Origin: Rhodoplanes sp963712435
GTDB lineage: Bacteria > Pseudomonadota > Alphaproteobacteria > Rhizobiales > Xanthobacteraceae
Assembly (NCBI GenBank): GCA_963712435.1
Contig: CAVQIB010000021.1
Coordinates: forward strand, 62,001 to 126,000
Direction: 5' to 3'
Length of the DNA: 64,000 bases
The notes under the pieces: generated by a model
Seen by the model: only the letters and a program-made list of their open reading frames with translations
What the model was told of the DNA's origin: nothing
Database searches by the model: none
Program-made: the position numbers and the translations under genes
Part shown: in pieces, positions 43,468 through 54,954 of the stretch
How positions within the stretch are numbered: position 1 is the stretch's first letter
How the letters are laid out: every line of letters starts with the position of its first letter

Positions 43468-45295
43468 CTAATCGCCAGGGTGCCGCTGACCGGCTTTCTT
43501 GACCTGCTCGAGAACCTGGCTGAGATTATAGGATTCCGGCGCCTGCAGCGGCGGGAACGTCTCATACGTCGTCAGATGTTCCAGCCACAGCTGTTGGCCG
43601 ATCGGCAGCATGTTCCAGTCGTATTGATACGCGGTCACGGCGCCGCCGAGCGCGCCGCCCGAACTCATGGTCGTCTTCTGGTCGATCCCGACGGCCTGCT
43701 CGAACGGATCGCGCTTGATGTTCTGGACCAAGGTGAAGTGGAACGGAATGAGCGGCATCACCCAGCCGGACGCGCCGGGCTGCGACATCGTGTAATACAT
43801 CTTCCAGTTCTTGTAGCGGACCGCCGACGGCGTCGCCCCGGAATAGTAATAGAAGTGGTCGCGCGCCGATTTCTCCGACTTGCCTTCCAGGTAGTCGCGC
43901 TGATTGACCCCGTCGAGCGTCGTCTTGACGATGCCGGGATACTGGCCGGCCTCGATCTGCTGCTTCAGACCGTTGCCCTTCGGCCCGCCGGCGATATCGA
44001 CCAGCGTCGGCACCCAGTCGAGGGCGGCGAACAATTGGGTTTTGTTGGCGCCGGGCGCGACCACGCCAGGCCAGCGGACGAGCAGCGGGACGCGATAGCC
44101 GCCCTCCCACGCCTCACCCTTCTGGCCTTTGAACGGGGTCACGCCGCCGTCCGGGAAAGTGACGGCCTCGGCGCCGTTGTCGGTGGTGAAGACGATGACG
44201 GTGTTGTCGAGCTGGCCCATGTCTTCCAGCTTCTTGAGGACGAGGCCGATATTGTCGTCGAGCTGCTTCATGGCGGCTTCGTTGATGCCCCAGTCCTTGC
44301 CGCCGGGTTCGCCCACCATCGCGTCGTATTTCGGCGAGAGCATCGTGATGACGTGCATGCGGGCCGGGTTGTAATACACGAAGAAGGGCTTGTTGGTCCG
44401 CCGCGGATCGTTGCGGTCGAGATAGTCGATCACCTTGGCGGAGATTTCCTCATCCACGGTCTTCGAGCGTTCGAGAGTTCAGCGGACCCTCGTCGCTGCA
44501 TTGCTGGTTCTTCGCGCTGCCGTCGGAAGACTTGCACGCGATGATCGGTCGTGGGGGCGTCAGACAGATCGTGGTCCTGGGATCGACCGCGCCGGGAACG
44601 TCGGCAAGGCCCGGGAATCGGCGTATTCCGGCAGGGTGGCGCAATGCCCTGGACGGTCGGACTCTTGTTGATGTCCGGGAAGCTCACCTGCTGCATCGCG
44701 TCGAGGTGATAGAGATAGCCCCAGAACTCCTGGAAGCCATGCGCGGTCGGCAGCGAATCGGTGTGGTCGCCCAGATGGTTCTTGCCGAACTGGCCGGTGT
44801 TGTAGCCGAGATCGACCAGGAACTTGCCGATCGATGGCGTGCCCGGCCGCAGATAGGCCGGGCTGCCCGGCAGCTGCGGCGGGATCAGGCCCGTGCGCAA
44901 CGGATACATGCCGGTGACGAAGGCGTTGCGGCCGGAGGTGCAGCTCTGCATCGCCACGTAGTCCGAGAATATCGCGCCCTCGCGCCCGATCCGATCGATA
45001 TTGGGCGTTTCCCCGACCATCAGGCCGCGATGATAGATGCTCGGCTGCATCCAGCCGATGTCGTCGGCCATGATGAAAAGGATGTTGGGTCTTTGCTGCT
45101 GCTGCGCTTGCTGCTGCTGCGGCGGCTGTTGTGGCTGCTGCTGGGTTTGCTGCGGCTGCTGCTGTGGCGGCTGTTGTGGCTGCTGGCGCGTGGTTGTTGC
45201 TGCTGCCGCTGCTGCGCAGCCGCCGGCAAGCTCGCCGCGGTCATGGCGGCAGATAGCGCGATCGAGCAGAGCCAGAAGCCCCTCGTCACATGCAT
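43468..45295 (-). CDS. Arylsulfatase, exported, with a Gln/Pro-rich linker (frameshifts)
   Basis: About 609 codons. ATG 45295 starts a signal peptide (LCSIALSAAMTAASLPAAAQ). A Gln-rich tract follows, in which the frame changes, then RPNILFIMADDIGW, the metal-binding start of the sulfatase fold. The active-site segment is SCTSGRNAFVTGMYPLRTG, where the Cys should become formylglycine. A second shift near 44500 links to VFTTDNGAEAVTFPDGGVTP and GEAWEGGYRVPLLVRWPG (43468-44457 in one frame). It hydrolyses sulfate esters in the periplasm, substrate unknown. The motif is C-T-S-G-R where C-x-[PA]-x-R is usual. It is first in a likely operon with the small exported protein and the cytochrome. Confidence 0.86.
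45092..45225 (-). repeat. CAG/CCG-rich tract coding Gln/Pro repeats
   Basis: The minus strand has repeated CAGCAG, CAACAG and CCGCCACAG triplets, coding Q-Q-P-Q-Q blocks in the frame that continues into the sulfatase domain. The signal peptide is in another frame, so a base is gained or lost in the tract. It forms a flexible linker between the signal peptide and the enzyme. Confidence 0.8.
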
Positions 45296-45763
45296 GCTCT
45301 TGTCCTCCGCATTGAAGGCCCGAAGCGGCGTCGAGCCGTGCGCCCGAACAACAAGGCAACCCCGCTGGCGGCCAATCCGAAAATTGTTTGCTGCTATCTC
45401 ACGCGGTCAATTCTATCGCCGTCAATGCGAGCCATCGTATGAACGTTATGCAAGTTCGGCAGCGGCTCGGGTATCACGAACGCTTGATCGCGTGCGCGAC
45501 GCGCGGCCTTCTCGAAAACGCCGGCCAAGGGGATGCTCGCATGCGGACGCGCTGTTAGCGATTGGCGCACCGCCCTCGATGCGCGTGAAAACAAAAAGCG
45601 CACGGAATTCGGTCCGCGCGAATGTGTCGGTTCGGACACATAGGCGCGAATTCAGGTTGGCGCCCGCGCACATTTTCGTTTTTTCGCGTGGTCGAACGCG
45701 CCCGGAGGCTTAAAACTACTGCGCAGTGCGAACGCTCTTTGTTCAGATGCGTGGGAGGGGGAC
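45296..45763. other. Divergent intergenic region, with a small dyad
   Basis: 468 nt between the arylsulfatase and the MetA-like gene. No supported frame. TGTGTC (45623-45628) and GACACA (45635-45640) form a 6-bp dyad with a 6-nt spacer between two GAATTC-containing flanks (45605-45610 and 45648-45653). The dyad may be an operator, but nothing further supports this. Confidence 0.4.
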
Positions 45764-46832
45764 ATGCGTCAAACGAGAACGTGGAAGGCGTCGCTCCTGG
45801 CCGCGGCGCTCGCGCTTCTCCCGCAAACCTCGCTCGCTGATGAAGGCGGCGTGAGCTTCTGGATTCCCGGGTTCTTCGGGAGCCTCGCAGCCGCGCCGTT
45901 GCAGCCGGGTTTCTCCCTCGTCTCGATGTATTATCACACGTCGGTCGAGGCCAGCGACGAGGTGGCGCGCGCGCGACAGATCAGGATCGGCCGCATCCCG
46001 GCCACCATCGCCGGCAGCGTGAGCGCCAATCTGGACGCGGACGCAAACATCGGCATCGCGATACCCCAGTACACGTTCGCGACGCCGATCCTCGGCGGCC
46101 AGGCGACGATCGGGCTGGTGACGAGCTACGGCCGCAACAGCACGTCAGTCGATGCGCAGCTCAACGCCGCATTGCTGGTCGGACCGTTCGCGTTCACGCG
46201 GTCGCGGTTCGATTCGATCAGCGATTCGGTGACGGGGTTTCGGAGACCTGCTCCCGATCGCTTCGGTGCGGTGGAACGCCGGCGTCCATAATTTCATGAC
46301 TTACGTGACCGGGGACATTCCGGTCGGCGCCTACGACCCGAGCCGTCTGTCGAATATCGGCATCGGCCACTGGGTCGTGGACGGCGGCCTCGGCTACACC
46401 TATTTCAATCCGCAGACCGGGCACGAATTCACGGCGGTGGCCGGGCTCTCCTACAATTTCATCAACCCCTACACCCAATATCAGAACGGCCTCGACTTTC
46501 ACCTCGACTGGGGCGCTTCGCAATTCCTGACCAAGCAGTTCCAGGTCGGCCTGGTCGGCTATCTGTATGATCAGGTCAGCTGCGACAGCGGCTCAGGCGA
46601 TCGGGTCGGGTGCTTCGAGTTGCGCGTCGCAAGCGTCGGGGCGCAGCTCGGCTACATCATCCCGATGGGCGCGGTGCAGGGATACGTCAACCTCAAGGGC
46701 TACAAGGAGTTCGCCGCGGAGAACCGGCCGGAAGGCTGGAATGTGTGGCTGACCTTCGTGCTCTCGCCCGCGCCGCCCACCTCGACCGCGTCGGCGGCGC
46801 CCATGACTCCGGCAAGGCGCTACGCCAAATAG
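45764..46832 (+). CDS. Outer-membrane MetA-pathway-type (phenol degradation) protein (one frameshift)
   Basis: About 355 residues. ATG 45764 follows GGGAGGGGG; a signal peptide ends near TSLADE. The mature protein shows the alternating strands of a small outer-membrane barrel: GGVSFWIPGFFGSLAAAP, SMYYHTS, the Y-x-F-x-P-Q-T-G-H-E-F segment and a final W-N-V-W-L-T-F-V-L strand. A one-base shift near 46245 is bridged by SVTGF and SVRWNAG. The family (PF13557-like, Phenol_MetA_deg) is linked to uptake of aromatic compounds, but many members have other roles. It is monocistronic and convergent with the glycan cluster. Confidence 0.82.
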
Positions 46833-46917
46833 GCGCGCGCATCGCGGGTCTATTGTGCTCGTATCGCGAGCGGCGTCGCCATTCTCGCTGGCGCTGCGCT
46901 GACCCGCGATGTCGATG

Positions 46918-47984
<1,067 letters not shown>

Positions 47985-48056
47985 TGTCCGTTCTCCGCTG
48001 TCCTCCCCTCGGAACAAACAATTGTTGCCGGGCCAAGTTCCTGCCGGAGCGACTCC

Positions 48057-49183
48057 TTATGCGACTGCGCCGATGCGGAGCTTCGCCTCGTCGGTCGATC
48101 GCGCCCTGCGCGCCAGCGCCTCGCGGTAATAGTCCTCCAGTTCGCGCGCACGCTCGCCCGCGCTATGCCGGGCAAGCGTGCGCCGCCGCGCCGCCGCCGC
48201 GATATCGCGTCGCCGCTCTTCCGGAATCTCGGTCATCAGCTTCACCACCTGCTCGGCGCTGTCGGCGACGAGGACTTCCTTGCCGGGCGCAAAGAACTCC
48301 TCGATGCCCGGCCAGCGGTCGGTGATGATCGGCGCGCCGCAGGCGGCCGCTTCGAACAGGCGCACGCTCGGGCGAAAAGCCGGCCGCCACCATGTCCGCG
48401 CGCGTGACGTTCAGCGTGTAGCGGCTGGCCGGAGTAGAAGCCGGCGTGCTCGTTGGGCGCGAGATGCTCGATGCGCGCCGACGTTCGCCGGCCATTCGAT
48501 ATCGGCAGGGTATTGCGGGCCGGCGACGGCGAAGCGCATCTTCGGCAGACGCCGCGCCGGCTCCAGCAGCAGGCGGTCGAGCGCGGCTTGCCGGTCCGGA
48601 CTGTAGGTGCCGAGATAGCCGAGGTCGCGAGATGCGGCACGACGTCCTGCGGCTCGTGCAGGTCGGGATCGACCGCGCAGTAGAGCGCGCGCGCCGCCTG
48701 GGCGCCGTAGGCCGCTTCGATATGCGCGAGCGTCGGGCCCGCCGGTGAACGAGAGATAGAGGTCGAAACGCGGGATGAGCCGGCGCGTTGAGATAGTCTG
48801 CGCCGCCCTTCTCGAGCCGCGCCAGCGTGACCGGCGTGTCGATGTCGTAGAACGCGGTGACGCCGCGCGCCTGCGCGGTGATCCATTCGGCGATCGCCGC
48901 CCCGTCGGGTACGTAGGAGCCGACGAATCACGAGATCGGCGGCGCGCACCAGCGCGCCATAGCGGCGCGGCAGCTCCTTCAGCGTCTGGTACAAGTCGGT
49001 TCGGCAGAAGGGCGGATGCCGCAGATCGCGATGGCGGCGATACCAGGGCGACGTCGCGTTCCAGAAAAGTCACGGTGTGGCCGCGCGCGGCCAGTCCCTT
49101 CGCAGCGCGCGATAGGTCGTGGCGTGGCCGTTGCCCCAGGACGAGGTGATGGACAGGCCGAGAACGACGATATCGAGCTTCAT
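48057..49183 (-). pseudogene. CgeB-like glycosyltransferase, third in tandem (several frameshifts)
   Basis: ATG 49183 overlaps the previous stop in ATGA. The N-terminus is MKLDIVVLGLSITSSWGNGH, then GLAARGHTVTFLERDV, LYQTLKELPRRYGALV, YGAQAARALYCAVDPDLHEP and the donor-site end RLFEAAACGAPIITDRWPGIEEFF, ending at 48057. Frame changes lie near 49080, 48985, 48920, 48800, 48730, 48625, 48490, 48425 and 48365. The S-S-W-G-N-G-H start and the C-terminal motif are those of the CgeB/DUF3880 glycosyltransferase group. It shares its build with the two genes upstream (about 375 codons), so a gene duplication is likely. Cytoplasmic; acceptor and donor unknown. Confidence 0.75.
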
Positions 49184-50274
49184 TCCGCCGCCTCCCGCCT
49201 GACGGCGCCGATGCCGAGGATGTCGAGCGCCTCCTGCGCCCGGTGCGCATAGGTGTGAGCGGCCAGCACGCGCTCCCGCGCGGCCGCGCCGATGCGCCGC
49301 GCACTGGCCGCATCGAGCCCGTCGAGCGTCGCGGCGACGTCGCTGCCGGACATGACGGTCAGGATCTCTTCGCCCGGCGCGAGGAATTGCTCGATGCCGG
49401 TCCCAATCGTCGGTGAGGATGCAGGCGCCCGCGCCGGCCGCTTCGAAGATCCGGGTCGGCGGCGAAAAGCCGTAACGCGCCATGCTGTCGCGATTGATGT
49501 TGAGGGTCACGCGCGACGAGCAGAAGAAGGCGTTGTGGTCGGCGGTGCCGACATGGCCCTGCGCGCCGCACATTGGAAGGCGTCGCCTTGTCGTCCCAGC
49601 CGGAGCCGCCGAGCAGGAAGCGCAGTTCCGGCCGCTGCGCCGCCGCACGCAGGAAGAACTCCTCGACCCGCGCTTCCCGGTCCGGCAGGCGGTTGCCGAG
49701 GAAGCTCAAGATCCGCCCGGAAAGCGTCGCGCGGCGGCGCGGGACGATGCGTCTGCGGATCGACCGCGTTGTAGATCGGCACGCAAAGCCGCGCGCCGAG
49801 ACGCCGATAGGCGTCGATCACCGGCGGACCGCCGCCATAGGTGAAAACGAGATCGTAGCGCGGGATCATCGGCCGCAGGTGATGGGCGCGGTCGGCGTCG
49901 ATCGCGTCGAGGGTCGCCGGCGCATCCACGTCCCAGTAGATGGCGAGCGCCGCCTCGCGCGAGGCCTGCGGCAGCGCGACTTCGAGCTCGCGGTCGAACA
50001 CGCCGACGCCGCTCGCCTTGACGAGGATGTCCGCTTGCGCGGCAGCATGGTCGAGCGCGCGCCGCCAGCCGTCGGCGGTCGCGGGGTAGACCACCACGCG
50101 CGCCCAGGGGGGATCGGGTATGTCACGGTGGCGCTGCCGATCGAACGCGTCGGGCTCGTAGAACGCGACGTCCACGCCGCGCGCGGCGAGCGCCTTCAAG
50201 AGCCCGCGATAATAGGTTGCGGCGCCGTTCCAGTAGGAGGAGACGAGGCTCGATCCGAAAAAGCAGAGTTTCAT
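49180..50274 (-). CDS. CgeB-like glycosyltransferase, second in tandem (frameshifts)
   Basis: About 365 codons from ATG 50274. The start, MKLCFFGSSLVSSYWNGAAT, is a variant of the S-S-W-N-G-H signature seen in its neighbours. The frame is clean to about 49730 (VFTYGGGPPVIDAYRRLGA, CVPIYNAVDPQTHRP), then shifts near 49730, 49575 and 49400; pieces are LSFLGNRLPDREARVEEFF, NINRDSMARYGFSPPTRIFE and GAGACILTDDW. The end REAAE is in ATGA overlap with the next start. The tyrosine-rich YNAVDP and N-R-D-S-M segments match bacterial CgeB-type spore-crust/oligosaccharide glycosyltransferases. Confidence 0.82.
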
Positions 50275-51425
50275 CTCGCTGCAGCCCTCCGCGACGGTTC
50301 GTGCTCCGGCCAATCGGTCCAAGCGGCCTGTTCGACGACATGGGGAGACGTAATGTTCGCGATGATGGCGAAAAGCTCGGTGACGCGATGCGCGCAGCTG
50401 TGGCGGGTCCGGATCGCCTGGAGCCCGGTGCGGACGAGATGCGCCGTGTAGTCGGCGTCCGCCAGCACCAGAGCAAGCGCGGCGGTGGCCGCGGCGCCGC
50501 CGTCGACCGTGACGTAGCTGCCGGCCGGAAACAGCCCCTCGGCGTCGTCCCAGGGCGCGGTGACAAGCGGAATGCCGCAGGCGAGCGCCTCGAAGACGCG
50601 AATCGTGGGAATGCCCACCAGCGCTTGCGCATAGGGTCGGCGCGGGACATGCATCGTCGCGCGTGCATGGGCGAAGGCTTCAGGAACGTGATGATTGGGC
50701 AGCCAGCCGGCGTAATCGATGCCGCGCGCTTTCAGCTCGCTTCGCATCGATTGCGGATAGCGCACGCCATAGATGCGCGCCGACAGACCGAGCGTCATGA
50801 TCGGATCGAGCAGAAAGCGCCGCAACTCCCCGTCGCGCTCGCCGTCGCCCCAGTTCCCGACAAACGCCAGTTCGACGTTCTTGTCCCGCGCGAGCGGACG
50901 GAAGAGCGCGGTGTCCGCCGCCTCGTGCCAGGTGAACGCCCGCTGCGCCCAGTCGCGCCGGAGATAGATTTCGCGCAGCACTTCGCCGAAGGCGAGAACC
51001 GCGTCGTAGCCGTCGAGGTCGAAGCGCGCGATCTCATGCGGCGCGGTGACCGCGCGGTGATGGGTGTCGTGGAAGAACAGGATGAACTTGCCGCCGCGCT
51101 TGCGCGCGCGGCCGAGCGCGGCGATCAACGCCGGGTCGTTCCATTCGTGGGCGAGCACGATGTCGGCGCCGTCGAGGGCGGCGTCAAGATCGAGATCGGC
51201 GAGGCAATAATGCTGGATATCGACGCCGGGGACGAGGGCGGCGGCGTGCGCGAGCGCGCCGGCGCCGTCGGCGAGCGCATTGACCCGGCTCCAGCCGTCG
51301 GCGGGCTCATAGACCGTCACGGCGTTGCCGCGCTCGATCAGTTCGCGTGCGATCCCGCGCAGGAAATGCGCGTTCCCATGGTTCCAGCACGAGGTGAAGG
51401 AATGATAGAAGAGGACGAATTTCAA
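50271..51425 (-). CDS. CgeB-like glycosyltransferase, first in tandem
   Basis: 384 residues from TTG 51425, whose TTGA overlaps the stop of the upstream GT4 gene. The frame is intact. The start reads LKFVLFYHSFTSCWNHGNAH; further on are VLAHEWNDPALIAAL, ILFFHDTHHRAVT, FTWHEAADTALFRP, FVGNWGDGERDGEL and the donor-binding IRVFEALACGIPLVTAPWDD. The build (two Rossmann domains, GT-B) and the S-C-W-N-H-G-N-A-H start place it with the CgeB/DUF3880 family. It lies in a run of five genes joined by 1-4 nt overlaps. Acceptor unknown. Confidence 0.86.
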   Translation of the reverse strand: MKFVLFYHSFTSCWNHGNAHFLRGIARELIERGNAVTVYEPADGWSRVNALADGAGALAHAAALVPGVDIQHYCLADLDLDAALDGADIVLAHEWNDPALIAALGRARKRGGKFILFFHDTHHRAVTAPHEIARFDLDGYDAVLAFGEVLREIYLRRDWAQRAFTWHEAADTALFRPLARDKNVELAFVGNWGDGERDGELRRFLLDPIMTLGLSARIYGVRYPQSMRSELKARGIDYAGWLPNHHVPEAFAHARATMHVPRRPYAQALVGIPTIRVFEALACGIPLVTAPWDDAEGLFPAGSYVTVDGGAAATAALALVLADADYTAHLVRTGLQAIRTRHSCAHRVTELFAIIANITSPHVVEQAAWTDWPEHEPSRRAAAR

Positions 51426-52567
51426 GCGCGTGCCTCCGCAAAAGCGTTTGTGGCGGCGGGCGTGCCGACGCGGTTCCCGGTCGCGAGCGCGCAATAGAGA
51501 GTCTCATAGGCGCCCGCCATGACGGACAGGCCGTAATCGGCGGCGCGGCGGCGCGCAGCGTGCCGCAACCGCCGGCGCAATCCGAGCTCGCGGCACAGCC
51601 GTTCCAGCGCCGCCACCAGCGCGTCGGGATCGCGCGGATCGACGAACAGCGCCGCGCCGTCCCACAGTTCGCGGAAGGAAGCGATGTCGGAGAGGACGAG
51701 GGCGCAGCCGCATGCGGCGGCCTCCGCAACCGTCAGTCCGAACGGCTCGTACAGGGCAGGGGCGACGAACAGCTCGGCCGCCTGCATCTCGGCGAGCAGG
51801 CGCGCCCGCGTCAGCTCGCCGGCCAGTTCGATGCAGTCGGCGTCGAAGTCGGCGGCGCGCGCGTCGCCGGGCGGCTGCGCAGCTCCGGCGAGCCGCACCG
51901 GCCACGAGAGGCGGGGCGCGATCGCGGCGAGAGCGCCGATATTCTTTGCTTCGTCCCACAAGCGGCCGGCGGCGAGAACGATCGGGCGCTTTACGCGCGG
52001 TCCGGCGGGAAGATCGATCCCGTTATGGATCACCTGTCCGGAAAGGGCCGGCCGGTAGAGCGCGGTGATCGTGTCGCGGAACGCCTTGGTCGGCGCGACC
52101 CAGGCATCCGCGGCGGCAAGTCCGGCGGCGACGTGCGCGGCATAGCGGCGCCAGCGCGGCTCGGCCGGATCGTCACCGCGGCAAGCCCGCCACCAGGAGC
52201 GCACGCAGGAATGCGTGACGACCAGGACGGGGGCGGAGAAGGCGCCCTGAGCCTCGCGGAAACTGTTGAGATGGACCACGTCCGGCCTGACGCGGCGCGC
52301 GATCGCCTCGAGCCGGGCGAGCGCGCGCGGCAGCTCGGCCGCGTCCGGCTCCATCCATTCCAGCGGTAGGTCGGTCACCTCGACCGAAACGCCGTCGATC
52401 TTCCACACCGCCTGCAGCTGATCCACCCGCGGCGTGGGCCCGAGCGTCACCAGCACGACCGCGTGACCGCGCCGCGCGAGTCCGCGCGCGAGCCCGGTCG
52501 CATAGGTCCATACTCCGCCGACGGCGTCCGCGGTCATCATGATCCGCAGCGGTCCTGGATGCGTCAT
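51422..52567 (-). CDS. Glycosyltransferase family 4
   Basis: 381 residues from ATG 52567 (MTHPGPLRIMMTADAVGGVW), sharing one base with the stop of the radical SAM gene. A GT-B fold: the N-domain has the GGVWTYATGLARGLARRGH loop and VVHLNSFREA; the C-domain has VLAAGRLWDEAKN, LFVAPALYEPFGLTVAEAAA (the E-x7-E donor motif) and C-G-C-A-L-V-L-S-D. It is a retaining enzyme by family, using a nucleotide sugar; soluble or membrane-peripheral. The reading frame is intact. Confidence 0.92.
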   Translation of the reverse strand: MTHPGPLRIMMTADAVGGVWTYATGLARGLARRGHAVVLVTLGPTPRVDQLQAVWKIDGVSVEVTDLPLEWMEPDAAELPRALARLEAIARRVRPDVVHLNSFREAQGAFSAPVLVVTHSCVRSWWRACRGDDPAEPRWRRYAAHVAAGLAAADAWVAPTKAFRDTITALYRPALSGQVIHNGIDLPAGPRVKRPIVLAAGRLWDEAKNIGALAAIAPRLSWPVRLAGAAQPPGDARAADFDADCIELAGELTRARLLAEMQAAELFVAPALYEPFGLTVAEAAACGCALVLSDIASFRELWDGAALFVDPRDPDALVAALERLCRELGLRRRLRHAARRRAADYGLSVMAGAYETLYCALATGNRVGTPAATNAFAEARA

Positions 52568-53850
52568 CAACAGCACTCCGACTCCAGCTCGCGCAGCGGT
52601 CGCGGCTGCAACTCCTGAATGTCGCTGAACGCGCTGAACTGACCGAGATAATGCGCATGCGCGCGTTCCCAGGCCTCGTCGTCCGGTTCGCCCCACAGCC
52701 GGCGGTAATCGGGCGAGCCGGGATAGGGAAACAGCGGCACCGGATCATTCGCCCAGACGCCGGCCTCGCGCATGGCGTCGCGCCAGCGCTGCACCTCCTC
52801 CGCATCGTCGTCCGCCATCTCGATCAGATTGGCCTGCACGAACGGCACGTGGCGCCGGGCGGCGATCAGCCGGCTGGTCAGGTCCTCGGTCGTGAGGCGG
52901 CACCTCTTGGCAAGCGCGGCGCGGCCTTCCACGCTCAGGCTCTCGACGCCGGCCTCGATGGAGACGCAGCCGGCGCGTCCGAGCAGTTCCAACTGCTCCG
53001 GCTTCCAGAGATCGATGCGGGTCTGCACGCCGAATTTGAGGCCGCGCCCGACCAGATCCCCCAGGAGATCCGGATCGGGAAGGAATATCTCGTCGATGAA
53101 ATAGACATATTCCACGCCCTGGCGTTGCAGCCGGTCGATCTCGGCGATCACCGCTTCGGCCGGGCGGCGGCGATAGGCGTTGCGGAAATTTTCCTTGGCG
53201 CAGAAGGTGCAGTTGTACGGGCAGCCGCGCGAGCTCTCGACCTCCGCGCCCGGCCCGGTCGGCTCCGCCTCGAAACGATGGTGGTGATGGCCGTGGCGGG
53301 CGATCCATTCCTGCGGCCATTCGAGCGGCGGCATCCCGATGAAACGCGCCGCCTGCGGACCGCCATTGATGCGGACCTCCTCACCATCGCGCCAGCACAG
53401 GCCGGGCGTGCCTACCAGCTCTCCGCGGGCGAGGCGAACCAGCGGCTCCTCGCACTCGCCCATCACGACGATGTCGACGCCGAGCTTGCGCAGCGCGGCG
53501 CGCGGCGTGGTCGAGCCGTGCGGCCCGACGGCGACCAGCAGAGGCGACACGTCGCGCACCGCCTGCGCCAGCTGTTGCGGGACGCGGAGCTCCGGCGGCG
53601 CGCAGCGCCAGAACAGGTAGCTCGGCGCGGTCGTGATCACGGTCATGTCGGGTTTGAAGGCGCGCAATTCGGCGACGATATCCGACGGGGCGAGATCGAA
53701 CAGATGGGCGTCGAGCATGAGAACGCGATGGCCTTCGCCGACCAGCAGCTGCCGCGACGCGCCGAACTCGAGGGGAAGATGCGGCGCGCGGCAGCCGAAG
53801 TAGATGCTGCCGTCGAATCGCCACTGCGGATTGACGAGCGCGACCTTCAT
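52567..53850 (-). CDS. B12-binding radical SAM protein
   Basis: 427 residues from ATG 53850; frame intact. The N-terminal cobalamin-binding-like domain (about 1-140) lacks the D-x-H-x-x-G motif but has LMLDAHLFDL and VAVGPHGSTTP. The radical SAM domain (about 195-400) has the [4Fe-4S] cluster Cys in CPYNCTFCAKENF and then FIDEIFLPDPDLL and VSIEAGVESLS. The C-terminus has FPYPGSPDYRRLWG and two terminal Cys. Relatives carry out methylations or rearrangements with SAM, and this subfamily is found in oligosaccharide gene clusters. It is tied to its neighbours by 1-nt and 4-nt overlaps. The reaction is unknown. Confidence 0.9.
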   Translation of the reverse strand: MKVALVNPQWRFDGSIYFGCRAPHLPLEFGASRQLLVGEGHRVLMLDAHLFDLAPSDIVAELRAFKPDMTVITTAPSYLFWRCAPPELRVPQQLAQAVRDVSPLLVAVGPHGSTTPRAALRKLGVDIVVMGECEEPLVRLARGELVGTPGLCWRDGEEVRINGGPQAARFIGMPPLEWPQEWIARHGHHHHRFEAEPTGPGAEVESSRGCPYNCTFCAKENFRNAYRRRPAEAVIAEIDRLQRQGVEYVYFIDEIFLPDPDLLGDLVGRGLKFGVQTRIDLWKPEQLELLGRAGCVSIEAGVESLSVEGRAALAKRCRLTTEDLTSRLIAARRHVPFVQANLIEMADDDAEEVQRWRDAMREAGVWANDPVPLFPYPGSPDYRRLWGEPDDEAWERAHAHYLGQFSAFSDIQELQPRPLRELESECC

Positions 53851-54954
53851 GCACGGGCCTCCTTCAGGCGGTTGACGGCGGCCGGAGGCGTGCCGGCGAA
53901 GCGCAACGTAAGCCAGCGATGCAGCGCCGACAGACCCTCATCGAGCCGCACGCGCGGCCGCCAGTCGAGCGCGGCCGCGAGAGCGGAAATGTCCGAAACG
54001 TACCAAGGCTGGTCGCCCGGACGCCAAGCGGCGAAGGAGACGCAAGCGCGCCGCCCGCGCAGGCGCGCGATGATGTCGAGCAGGCCGTTGAGGCTGACCG
54101 CGTTGTCGGGCCCGCCGCCGAGATTGAAGACGCGCCCGCTCACCTCGTCGATGCGCGCGAGCGCGGCAAGCCAGGCCTCGACCGCATCGTCGACATAGAG
54201 GACGTCGCGCACCTGACAGCCGTCGCCATAGATCGTGATCGGCTCGCCGCGCGTGCGCCTTGATCAGGAAATGCGCGACCCAGCCCTGATCTTCGGTGCC
54301 GAACTGACGCGGGCCGTAGATGCAGCTCATGCGCAGCACGACGGTGCGCAGACCGAAGCACGCGCGCGTAGTCGAGCACGTACTGGTCCGCCGCGCCCTT
54401 CGAGCAGCCATACGGGCTGTAGAAATCGAGCGGTGCATTTTCCGGGACGCCGCGGGCGAAGAGGTCCGGCGCCGGCGCATAGCGGTCGCCGTCGCGGCGC
54501 ACCTGATCGTGCGGCGAGCAGCCGGCCATAGACCTTGTTGGTGGAGGCGAAGATGACCGGGGCGTCGGGCGCGCGGCGGCGCACGGCTTCGAGCAGGTTG
54601 AGCGTGCCGCGGGCGTTGACCTCGAAATCCGCGAGCGGGTCGGCGAGGCTGGTCGTGACCGCGACCTGCGCGGCGAGGTGCAGCACGGCGCGCGCGCGCG
54701 CGACGGCGTTGCCGACGGCGCTTGCATTGACCAGGTCGGCCTGGAGGATGGCGACGCGATCGCCATGCCGGCATTTCAGCCATTCGGCGTTCTCGCGGCT
54801 GCCGACACGGCTGAAATTGTCGAGCACGAGGACATCGCGGCCGTTCGCGGCGAGGGCGTCGGCGAGATTGCAGCCGATGAAATCCGCAGCCGCCCGTCAC
54901 CAGGATGCGGTCCGCAGGCTGAGCGCGGGTCGGCCGTGCCGGTGACGCCGTCAT
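53847..54954 (-). pseudogene. NAD-dependent sugar epimerase, CDP-paratose 2-epimerase-like (frameshifts)
   Basis: About 369 codons from ATG 54954, overlapping the previous stop in ATGA. Rossmann start ILVTGGCGF, then LVLDNFSRVGSRENAEWLKC, HLAAQVAVTTSLADPLADFE, FASTNKVYG, catalytic YGCSKGAADQYVLDYAR, RMSCIYGPRQFG, VLYVDDAVEAWLAAL and a clean end at 53847. Shifts fall near 54880, 54520, 54360 and 54250. F-A-S-T-N-K-V-Y-G and the R-E-N-A-E-W-L start are typical of CDP-tyvelose/paratose 2-epimerases (RfbE). It probably alters the C2 stereochemistry of a sugar nucleotide. Confidence 0.8.
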
